A stretch of 64,000 bases of DNA from contig VZSF01008968.1 in assembly GCA_013398295.1 (NCBI GenBank), positions 868,001 to 932,000 of the forward strand. The letters are read 5' to 3'. The notes beneath the pieces were generated by a model, which was given only the letters and a program-made list of their open reading frames with translations, was not told the DNA's origin and ran no database searches. The DNA comes from Chionis minor. Lineage: Eukaryota > Chordata > Aves > Charadriiformes > Chionididae. Shown here piece by piece: positions 50,963 through 61,750 of the stretch. Position numbers and translations under genes: made by a program. Each line of letters starts with the position of its first letter. The stretch's first letter is position 1.

Positions 50963-53900
50963 AAAAAAATACACATTATATGGTTGATGGGGACTGCAAA
51001 CAGAACAACTTTACTTGAAAGCTACTTATGCATAAAAAAAGAGACAAGAAAGTTTTACATGTTTTATTTGTGAAATTGTATTTTTTCTCCCACATTCAAT
51101 CAAAATTCTTCAATTCATTCATAACGTTCTACTTTAAGGGGTATAATATTTTGGAAGTTATGCTGAAAAAGTCTCATTCATATGATTTTCTGTATCTGCA
51201 GATAGTCCAGAATCTCTTTTTTCTAAAAGTGTACGTTAATGCACATTTCTTGCTGTGAATATTATAGCTGAAATACTAAACATAACCTGCTAATAAGTTA
51301 TTGAGATCCTGTGAGATTAAGAGTGAGACAACAGCAGATGGAAGATAAATATGTGCCATTGGCTACAGTTGAATGTGTCAAAAGTAAGCTGTGAAGCTGA
51401 ACAGCTAGTTGCACAGAACAAAGATGCTTCATCTCAGAGGAAAATAACAGAGGAATGAGAAATTATTTTTGATAGCTATTTTCTGTAAAGGCAAAATCAT
51501 CTTTGTGTAAGAGGTGTACTTAAGTGGGATGCTGAGCTTGCACTGTCTTTCTGCATAGCAGTGATTTTTATCTTGTAGTCCCGAAAGCTTTACCAAGTTA
51601 CTCTTGATTTAATGTCTTGATTTTTAACTTTTTTCTGTTCTATTCTTCTCTGCTCCAGCAGATCCTGGCTAAGCACCTTCTAAGAGTACATCAAGACTCA
51701 TAAGTAACCACTGTCATATATTATTTATTTTTTCTTTACCTGATTTCCAGAGGGAAAGTTGTCTATCATGTATGCTGGTGGACAACTTCTGGATGCTTCC
51801 TTTGTATTTTCTCCAATTCTACAATTCTACTGCATTGCATTTTCAGGTATGGTTGAGGGTAAGTAGGCTTATAAGTTGAATACTTTATATTCATGTGACC
51901 TAGGGAGTCTGCATGTAAATATCAAGTAGTACAAGAAAGAGCTGATTATCCAGTGACTGAATAACTGGTACCATTCACCTATCATTCATTGTTCAGTCAG
52001 GCAGAACAGGACTTGGATTCACGAGACCTTGGGCAGAAATGATTTTTTAGATTTCCAGTACTCCTTGAGGAGAAAGTTTACTGAATTTCAGCCAAGTGGA
52101 CGAATGCTTATGGTATATGTCTATGCGTAATGCATGCACCTATGTGGTGGTACAGAAGAATAAGATTAATGAAGTCTGTGAGAAATTTGGAAGTAAATGC
52201 AAGCTTTTCAGTAGTGAGTAGATGTGGACATCCATCCTCTACTCTATAATTTAAAATCTGAGAGCCATTTAAAAATTCTTAATTCAGCAGGGAAGTATGG
52301 CAAGGAAAAAGACAAGATATCTGTCTAACAGAAAACAATTGTCATTATTCCATTTTTAAACTACAAGAAAGTGTGAATGATAGAAAATTGATGACCTTAG
52401 TTTTTTAATTGGTATTATAAACGTTAGGTACACATTTTCCAGGAGTAATATCTAGAAGACAGCAAAGCTCTGTTCTTTATAAATATGCAGAAATAAACAA
52501 TCCGTGTACCAGAGAGCTTTGCCACAGAAAATACATTCTTACTGTATCATCATAACCAGTGTTCTAGCATGAAAAGTGGAGGTCAGATTGACAAGAACAG
52601 ACATAGGTGAGATATTGGTATGGTTGCAAACAAACAAGGATTTAAATTAGTTTGGAATAAAGAGGAATAATGGATAAAGGGGTAGTTTGTACATTGTTGA
52701 TAATATATTTAGTGCTTAATCAAAAAATACACATTAATTTGTGTTCACTATTTTATAAAACCAGTGGTTAAATTTGTATACAAATTATATCTTTCAATCA
52801 AATAAGATAACTGCAGTATGATAAGCTACTTGGGCTTACTATAAAAATATTTATCTGTGCTTCATCATGTTAAGTAACCCTGTGCTTGTTTTTAAGAATC
52901 TGGGATTTATGAGGAAAATGTTACATTGATAAACAACCATGCAAAACAACTCAAATTACTGCCATTCTAGGGATATAAGTGAAGAGGATTTTGAGTCTAT
53001 TTTGCCCATTAAAGGACTTGATTTTACTTTTTTTACCACTGTTGATTCCAGTCAGACAGGAGTTTGATACATAGCGCCACTGTGACTTCTAGAGAACAGA
53101 AACACTTTATCTGAGTATACATCCAAGAATTGCTTGAATAAGATATTAACACAGCAGTTAAGAGTAATACCTGTCCCAGGACACCTCTAGGGAAAATCAG
53201 AGTAAAAATAAATTCAAGAAAGCCACTGGGAACTGAGTTTACTATTTTGGTAAAGGAATTAGGGGAAAAAATTCTTCTCAGAATTGTTTTGTTAAAAGGT
53301 TTGGAAGTAAGAGTAATTACTAATATGGAACAAAATGGTATTATTCCACAGGGTTGTTCTTTGAGTTTGCTGAAATGCTTTGAACTTCTCAGAGAAAAAA
53401 TACTATGTATGGGTAAAGGATTATTAATGGGCAATAACTAGCATATTAGCGTGGAAACTCTTGCAAGTCTTTTTTCTCTGTTTTTATCCATGTTTTCCAG
53501 TTAAGACATCCCTTTCCTCCAATGGTGGAAAATTATTTAGGCATGAATTTTATGGCAACTGCTACATATGAAAATGGTACTGATTTCTTTTTGCCAATTT
53601 TGAGAATTTTTTTTAGAAAACAGCTTTTTTTTTGTAATACACATGCCTCTGGCGTCCTGATGTGGAAGCTGTACCAGCCGTGACTGGATCCCACCATAGG
53701 AGAAGAGAAAATGAAGAAAAAGGAAGAAAGCAAACAAAACTCTTCTTCATCAAGCAAAGCTTTAAGAAGGACTGTGAGCAGGGGGAAGCTGGAAAACATG
53801 AGGACAGTGTCACAGATGGAAGTATTTGACCCAGTTATGATTTAGCTGCAATTCAAAATTTGTGATTTTAGGTAGATCAAGAGGTTGAATTTTAGCAGCA

Positions 53901-54334
53901 CTTAATCATTAACTGATTTAAAGGTTTGCAAAGTGATTTACCTAAGTAACAGCAACTTAATTACAGATTTGAACAATGACATACTAACTTACTATAAGGT
54001 ATCACAAACCAATTCATACACATATGATCAAAAGCACAGATCTCAAATTAATGCATACACATATAAGCAAAGGATATAACTGCATCCCTCCCCATCCCAC
54101 CCTGGTGTAAAACCACTGAGATCAAAGATCTCTTAATATCGCATAACTCTAATGAGCTGGCAGGTACCCCTTCTAACTCCTACGTGTGCACGGACAAATG
54201 GAAGAACATCCACATCCATAAAGCTAATATATATTTATGATAAACATATGAGTGGAGAGGTGGATGAAAGTGAGAGACTAACCTATATTTAAAATTTCCC
54301 TTTTCTCAAGTTGAGTAAATACTCACAATGCATT

Positions 54335-54745
54335 GGCATTCCTCAACAGGCGATAACTGAGGCTCAAGATGGACTGTCTCACCCTGGAATTCTAGTCCTC
54401 CAGGTGTTTGCCCAAGTAGCATCCCAACTCAGGGGAGGTACTGGCCACAGCCTGCTGTGACCCAGAAGAACTCAAAAGGTCTTTACTAGAATCGCTACTT
54501 ATAGGTTCTGAGATAATTAACTTTCATCAGGTTCTTTTCCACTCTGGCTCAACTCTAACAATGGAGTGTTCTGGTACTTCCCATCGATTACACAAGCCCA
54601 GAACTTGTTAGGGCTTGTGGCCCTGGTACGTCCCCACTCTGTGGCCACAATCCATATGTTGTCAAGAGTGATCAGTTATAGTTATTATCTTCAAATGGTA
54701 GGAACCATGAGAACCAGGTACACTAGGGGGTTGCTGTAGTATTCC
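54335..54745 (-). mobile_element. possible LTR, minus strand
   Basis: Read on the minus strand there is a TATA-like CCTATAAGTAG (plus strand 54495-54505), closely followed by AGTAAA (plus strand 54482-54487) as a variant polyadenylation signal, then a GC-richer downstream part (TTCTTCTGGGTCACAGC). TATA and poly(A) signals placed this close are typical of retroviral LTRs with a short R region. Boundaries are approximate, no target duplication was found and no internal retroviral genes are visible. It could also be another repeat with fortuitous signals. Confidence 0.4.
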
Positions 54746-57700
54746 AGTTCATTGCTCTCCACCCTTTCTTTCATGTTAGACCATTATGTATGGTTCTGGT
54801 CATTGTATTATTATGTGGCCCAGGTGTGGAAGAAATTGTGCAAAGTAGCAAGAAGCCTAAGGGGGTGGGAGGGGTTGCACCACCACAGACAATTATGTCC
54901 TCCAACACAGCTTTTCTGAAAAACTGAGCAATGGGACAAGAATAATGCCACTGATCAAGAAATCCAGCTCTCACACAACACCAACAAATCGAGCGTAATT
55001 TATACAAGAAGGATGATAAAGAAAGAAAGGGTGAAAAAACCCAAAGTGACAACCAACTCATGGAGGCTAAAGAAACTCTCTGATAGGAAAAACAGGAAAT
55101 TCACAAATGAAAAGAAGATAGTAGAAGAGCAAGTAGAGTTTTTTTTTTTTTTTCCTTTTTCCTGAATGTAACAGGGTAGGAAATCGTAATAACCTTCTAA
55201 TCACACTGGGGATTGATGATGCAGGCCAATTAAGTATGAGGATGTACAGAGTAGAAAGTGAACCAAACACGCTGACAACACAAAGCCTAACTGTGAATCA
55301 CAGGGGTGTTTAGAAGCCAAGGAAAAATATTTGGTGTATATTTCCATAGGAACCTCGAACACAACTCCAACATGGACTCTGACTGTTCAAATTTCAAAGC
55401 AATGAAAAAAGGTCAAGAAGAACTGAACTGCAAATCCAAACATATGGCAGAAATCATTGCAGGCACAGTTCAAAGGCTGTCAGGTAAGCTGAAATTCCTG
55501 GAAGAGATTTTTGGCTAGTTTGAGCTTAAAGTAATGAAACTGATTGGAAAGCTTACAGGCTACTATCCATAGAAATGAGGTCTCTCTGCAAAGATGACAA
55601 AGATGGCCTTCTGAAGTCAATGATACAGTTCCCACTTATATTCTTGGCACAAAACAGTGTTGAACAGCAACCAGGTCACAATGCTAAAGCAGGAAGAGAG
55701 GTGTCTGTATTATTAGAAAATATACTGCTTCCGTTTCTTACCTTTTACTACTAGAATAAAGACTCCTCAATCACTATAGCAACCATGATGTCTCCATGTA
55801 GTCGTTTGTGCCATCTGCACAACAATGCACCAGGGGAGGGATGTGTCCCCTTCCTCTTTCAGGACAGCTCAAGATCTGGCAAATTTTGTCTGTTACGTGG
55901 TCCTGTCTCTTTGCCTTTTGCATTCGGTACTGTCCTTCAAAACACCTCTCTGGCACAGTCTTCCTTTTGATTCCTATTTTATACTTTAAGAGGAAATGCA
56001 GAAAGAAATTTCTTCTCTCTTTTAGCAAATCCTCTATTTGAGTCTTCTGTTGAATAATGTTGCAATCCCAGGAAAAAGTACAACAGCTCAGTCGCAGGTA
56101 ACATCTAATTTTCACTGGATTTAGCTATTCATTTCTGGATACCTAAAATGTGAGCTTAACAATCTTATCGAGCACTGGACAGGATACAGAATATACATTT
56201 ATTTTGATTTGAGTTTCAGCAGGAAAAAATACTCATCTTGTACGTTCAAGGTTGCTTATCAGTCTGCCAGCCCCTTTGCTTCTTCAGCATAGATTTCCAT
56301 AGGATTAGGAGGTGTAACGTGCAACTATTCAACCATGCAAAAAATTGAAGCATTCTTTTACATGTATTGAAAAACTCAATTGAAAGCATATCAATGTGAG
56401 AATCACTGGTGTACAAGCGTTCCACTTTTTCTTGAACTAAAGATCTGCAACATGCTTTGCAATGAAAGGAAACACCTTTTATATTGTTAAGTGTTGCAAA
56501 AACAAGACACACAAAATCCTACCAGCAAATATGCTGAATGTAAATTGCTGAAAAAAGCAAAGAGGAAGGGCACATATGAATATCAGCTGCTTGAAACAGG
56601 ATAAAAATCAAACGTCAATCTATCAATAAAGTCTATTAGCTTAAGAATCAAATCTATTTGCCAATCCTCTGCTCTGATGATAATGATCATGGGATATCTG
56701 ATGATTTCTTAGTCATCCATCTTAGTCATCCATCAAGACAATTATTTTCTCTAGGGCAGAGCACGAGTACAACTTTTGATGCTAATGTAGGCAGTAATTC
56801 AGAAGGGTGAAGATTTTGAGTGGTGGTAGTTAAAAAAAGATTAGTATATCCACAATTATCTAACTGAAAAAGTATCCTGATTTTTTTTTGTTTGTTTCTT
56901 TCTTTTTTTTAGCCATTAAGTCCTAAACACTTTCAAATTGATTCAATAGAATCTCTGGAGAACTAATCACTCTTGGAAAAGCTACATTAGCTAACTACTT
57001 TGTAAAGCTTTTACTTATTATAGTCATTCTCTGCGGTGTAGATGAAACACTATATGTGTTAGCAATACTCTGTTGGATGTCAGTGAGGGTCAATCTACTT
57101 ACATTTATTTTACCAATGAGCCCTGTGCTTTCTATTTAGGCTTCTGCCCAAGAATGTGAGCATTATAAAGGGAACAATAGTTTCTACAACTTCATTTCCG
57201 ATGCTGTGTTTTCTACTTCCAAGCAAGGGGTAGCAAAAATACCCATTATATTTCAATATTACTTTAAGAGGTTATGCAAAAAACCTATAATTCAACATTG
57301 TACCTGTTATCTACAAAATTCACTGACTAGTGCTGAAACTGCAAGAAAAATCTTTCGGTCACTTCATTCACTTCCTAGTGTGCTCACGATTAGATTTTGT
57401 TATATACCAGACTCTACCTCTACTAGGACCAGTGCATCTTCACTTCTTTGTAACCTTTGTGTGCCCACCATTAACTTTTATTACACATAAAAGTCTATTT
57501 GCAACTATATGTATCATTGTGAGAAGGCAATTCTTCTCCCGACTTGCCTTCAAAACACTGCTTTGGTTGTTTTGACATAGGTTTTCTTGCTATTTTTTCC
57601 TTTGCTACAGTCCAGTAGTATTGCCTAGGACCAGTAGACTCTGACACCTAACTATTTTTGTACATTAAGATAGTTTCAACACTATTTGAAGTCCCCTGTG

Positions 57701-59404
57701 TTTCACCGTGATGTTAATTGTAGCATTTCCTACCATGTACGTCTTTGATTTTAACGTTGCTGTATTATTATACGATTTGAGATGTGTAAAGCATATAGCA
57801 ATTCCTTCTGCCTTGATTTTAGGGATTTACTTGATTTACCTAGTCTGGTATTGTACCTATGAATCTCCCCCACCACTTAGATAGTGCTGAAGTGGGTAGC
57901 CACTGCTATCAGGACAGAGGTGTTGCTGTAAATTCAGAATAGATTGGGAGTCAAACAGTTCTCTGTAGGAGTACAGTTTTAAGAATGTAGAGTCTTAAGA
58001 ATAGGTCTAATTGCCTGGAATACCAGAGATCATGGAAAACTCTAAAACCTGTAAATAAACCGGAAAATGTATGTACCAGAAGCTAAGTATATGATTGGTA
58101 GAATGAAGGTCTTACTGGAATTTTCTTAAACCTTTTATACTTTTGGCATTACAACTCAGTATTTCCCTCTTAACTGCGATAACCACGATAAAAAATTCTC
58201 TTCCACCTATCATTTTAAGTATTCTATCTGTCTTGAAATCTGTATCAATAAATAAACTTCCTTACTTCAGAGAATAGCTAAAAAGTATTGAGCTATACTG
58301 TGATCCCTCATTTCTTTCTTTTCAATACTCTATAAATTTTGTAATATAAATGGGCTGACTTGTTTACATATTTCTTTGCAATTATTTCTATTGAAAGAAA
58401 TTATTTATTTTACTGTGTATTAACATATGACTTCTTAATCTATGTAAATAACTTCACTTGAAACCCAAAAATGTTGTGTATGCCTGGAATAGGTAATTTC
58501 TCAGTCTGGGGCTACTTCAGGTTTACACTGATGTAGCATGTGTAAAATGACAATCGACCCTATGACATGCTCAAACAATGGTATAGTTATTTTCTAATTT
58601 AGCTCAATATCTTTAAAGTTCTGGTGACAATAACATGTACCAAATACTAATTCTTATTTCCCATACCCTTAAGTAAACCAAGTAAATCATCTAAACCCCC
58701 TATGAAAACATAAAATTAATAGTGTGTAATAATAGCTTAAATGATAATAAAACCTAACTGGTTGCTGTGAGTGGAGGAATAATAAAAATAACCTGAATGG
58801 TTGTTAATCTCTTTAATGTTTGTAAAAAAATTATATTAACCAGCAGTTAAATGTTTTTCTCACAAAGACCATGTTAACAAGGCAGAAGAGAATGTATCAA
58901 CTCTATCAGCAGAGAAAAAGAAACGTGCAAAAAGGGCAGATGTTGCCAGTTCACTGTTTAAATACCTCATCTAAAAAAGAATATTTTAGCCCTTTGAAAC
59001 CTGTGGCTTTATCTTTACATGGCTATGTAGCTTTGAGACTCATTTATGTGTTCTGATTGGTTGGAACACAAGTAAGATTGAAAATGGAAGCTGTCAACCA
59101 GAGATATTGTGCAATGACTATGAGTGTGAGTGGACCTAAGGAGCTCGGTCTCCAACAACGAGGCTTTGAGATAGTGGAAGAAGGGTGTGACAGCTAAGGT
59201 CACCGGGACACAGCGTCACATACTGAGGAATAACACAGGACCATATGCTTTTTGGAAGCTCCTAATGTCTCTCAGGTACTATAATTTATTTTATTTTCAG
59301 TTAACTTTATGTGTGGGATTTGCCTTGTCATGCAGAAAATGTTGTCTTTTATAATCATGGAAGAGTCTTTGAGACACAAGGTTAGCTGGGGCCTGATGGG
59401 ATCC
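54746..59404. other. unique DNA, no gene seen
   Basis: No gene or transposon recognised. An open frame at 55306-55518 has a GTAAGC donor-like site near 55482 and lysine/glutamate-rich composition, but no acceptor or family match that would make it an exon. Confidence 0.5.
56708..56733 (+). repeat. 13-bp exact tandem duplication
   Basis: CTTAGTCATCCAT occurs at 56708-56720 and immediately again at 56721-56733. Confidence 0.95.
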
Positions 59405-60226
59405 ACCAGTCCAAATGGACTCTGGGCAGGACTGCTTGAGAGGGCTTTAAACTAGAATTGATGGGGGTGGGGTATACCATCAGGAATGCTGAAGGTAAAC
59501 CAAGGGATAGCATGACACGGCCTGAGGGTGGCAATATTAATGGGAGCATTTATGCTGCTCCAGGGAGCACTGAAGTTTTAGGAGCACATCTGAAATATGT
59601 GTACACCAAGGTATCAGTATGAGAAACACACAGGATGAACTGGAAGGGCTGGTCATTTCCCACAGCTATGATGTTGTTGGTATTGATGAGAGCTGATGGA
59701 ATGAGTCCCATGACTAGAGTGCTGGGATGGCGGGCTATAGGCTGTTCCCAGGATAGGCAGGGAAGGCAAGGTGGAGTTGCACTGTATGTAAGGGAGAGGT
59801 TTGATTGTACAGCCCTTGCAGTTAAGGAAGATGTGATTGAGACCCCCTGGATAAAGATTAGAGGGATGGAAAACAAAGGACATGTCAATGTGGGTGTCTG
59901 CTGACAATTGCCTAGCCAGAATGTTAGCACTGATGAGTTAATCTATAGACAATTAGGAGAAATCTCTGGATTGGTAGCCTTTGTCCTTATGGAAGATTTC
60001 AAATTCCTAGACATAAACTGTGAATATCATACGGCTGTGCAAGTCTGAGAATTTCCAAGGTTTGTTGAAGATAATTTCCTGTCACAAGCACTCAGTGAGG
60101 CAACTAGAAAAGGTGCCCTCCTAGACTTATTACTTGTGAATAGAGAAGGACTTTGTGAATAGAGAAGGGAGATGTGGTGGTAGGTGGCTGTCTTGGCCAC
60201 AGTGATCACGAAATGGTTAGAACACT
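59405..60226 (+). mobile_element. CR1 LINE 5' fragment with endonuclease region
   Basis: Unlike the other CR1 pieces, this one comes from the 5' half of the element. Sequence just upstream of ORF2 (GGGCTTTAAACTAGAATTGA, GCTGCTCCAGGGAGCACTGA) leads into the apurinic-type endonuclease, with readable segments GGVALYVRERFDCTALAV, INCEYHTAV, VEDNFLSQALSEATRKGALL and LGHSDHEMV. The catalytic GDFN motif reads EDFK (about 59992-60003), and stops interrupt the frame. The SDH motif survives at 60201-60209. Similarity ends at about 60226, without reverse transcriptase or 3' tail, so the 3' part was lost. Confidence 0.87.
60134..60169 (+). repeat. 19-bp-period duplication inside CR1
   Basis: TTGTGAATAGAGAAGG appears at 60134-60149 and again from 60153 with a 19-bp period. 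CR1 normally has this block once, so the duplication arose after or during insertion. Confidence 0.85.
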
Positions 60227-61165
60227 GTGTGTATTCATTATACATTCTCTGGTAGACACATTAGGTGCTTTGTAGTGTCTGAATGGTGCATGGCAAGGCT
60301 CTGTTTTACCTTGCTATTTCCACAGAATGAGTGTGCTGTAAAGGGGAATTATTTAGAAGAGAGTTGTAGTTAACCTCTAAGAGAATGTACACAACTTTAA
60401 TAGAAATATTTGAGATGGCTATGAATGGAGTATGAATGCAAACATCTGCTGTGCAAGCCCAGAAAGAATAAACAATGGGACAGTAAGAATGTCATGGGTT
60501 CACAGCACCTAGATTAGCAGATCATTGTGATCCCAGAACTTCTACGTGCAACTTCTCAGAGCACCCAGCTCAGAAGACAAAGTACTGTGAGTAAGTCCTG
60601 ATGACTCACAGAGTTGGGACAACAAGCTCCTAAAAGGCACCAAAAAAGCATATGCAAACTGAGCGCATGGTCATCAACCTGAGAAGAACACAGACGACAT
60701 GGGAGAACTCAACAGAGAGTATTCCTTGTCCTCTGTGTCTTGGGGAGGAAAATTGTGGAGACCTGGAGAGCTGAGTACAAGTGTGCTGGTGCCCAAATAC
60801 TGGACAGGCCACTTGGATATACTTCTGGATTCTCCTGAATATGTAGGAAAGAACATGCTGATGCTGTCAGCTTTGTTTAACAAAATTTAAGATCACTTTC
60901 TAGAAAATCTGTGCTACGGTGCTGCTCCTATGTTGTAACAGTATTTCTTACCAGTGAAGGCATGAAGATCATTTCAATATCCTGGCTGAATAATTTTTTG
61001 TTTCAACTGTAAGTTCTGTGTAATTAGAGTAAAGAGATCAAAGGTGATGACTCCTCACAGGCATTCATGATTGTCCTGGGCTTCATCTTGTTTCAAATGC
61101 AAACACTTTTAAAAATCGTGGTCAAAGTTTAAGGATGCTTTACAAATTCCCTCTAAGGAGCAAAG
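60227..61165. other. unique DNA, no gene seen
   Basis: No gene or repeat family recognised between the CR1 fragment and the solo LTR. Open frames are below 75 codons. Confidence 0.6.
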
Positions 61166-61750
61166 TGTAATGGTTTTGGCTGGGATTTCTTCACAGTAGC
61201 TAGTATGGGCCTATGTTTTGGATTTGTGCTGAAAACACACTTGATAACACAGGGATGTTTTTGTTATTGATGAGCAGTGCTTACACAGACTTAAGGTATT
61301 TTCAGCTTCTTGTAGCACCCTGCCAGAAAGTATGCTGGGGGTGCACAAGAAGTTGTGAGGGAAAACAAAGCTGGGGCAGCTGACCCCAACTGATCAAAAG
61401 GATATCCCATACCATATAACATCATGCTCAGCAATAAAAACTGGGGGAAGAAGAAGGAAGAGGGGACACTTGGAGTGATGCCATTTGTCTCTTCCCAAGT
61501 AATCATTATGTGTGATGGAGCCCTGCTTTCCCAGAAGCGGCTCTAGCATCTACCTGCCAATGGGAAGAAACAGATGAATTCCTTTTTTTTCTTTGTTCGT
61601 GTGTGTGGATTCTACTTTACCTAACTGTCTTTATGTCAGCCTATGGGTTTTCTCACATTTGCCCTTTCGATTCTCTCCCCTGTCCCAACACAAGGGAGTG
61701 AGTGAGCAGCTGTGTGGTGCTTACTTGCTCTGTAGGATTAAACCATGACA
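61166..61750 (+). mobile_element. solo LTR, avian ERVL-type
   Basis: Runs from TGTAATGGTTTTGGCTGGG to TTAAACCATGACA, 585 bp, with TG...CA ends. Shares CTATGTTTTGGATTTGTGCT, ATTATGTGTGATGGAGCCCT and the closing GCTGTGTGGTGCTTACTTGC region with the LTR at 20203. The flanking CAAAG (61161-61165) and GAAAG (61751-61755) form a 5-bp target duplication with one mismatch. It keeps AATAAA at 61433-61438 and the GATAACACAGGGATG block that the 20203 copy lacks. No proviral interior is present. Confidence 0.85.

Larger units (their letters stand above)
45938..54334. other. unique AT-rich DNA, no gene seen
   Basis: The longest stretch without a recognised repeat or gene. Open frames are at most 133 codons (minus strand 53033-53434) and show no family signature. 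Small repeats are noted separately. Likely intergenic or intronic. Confidence 0.55.

Noticed and set aside
53033..53434. Minus-strand open frame of 133 codons
   Set aside because: No family match by eye, hydrophobic AT-driven composition, and an opposing open frame on the plus strand. Judged chance.
55306..55518. Possible exon with GTAAGC donor near 55482
   Set aside because: No convincing acceptor or start context and no recognised protein similarity. One splice-like hexamer is not enough.
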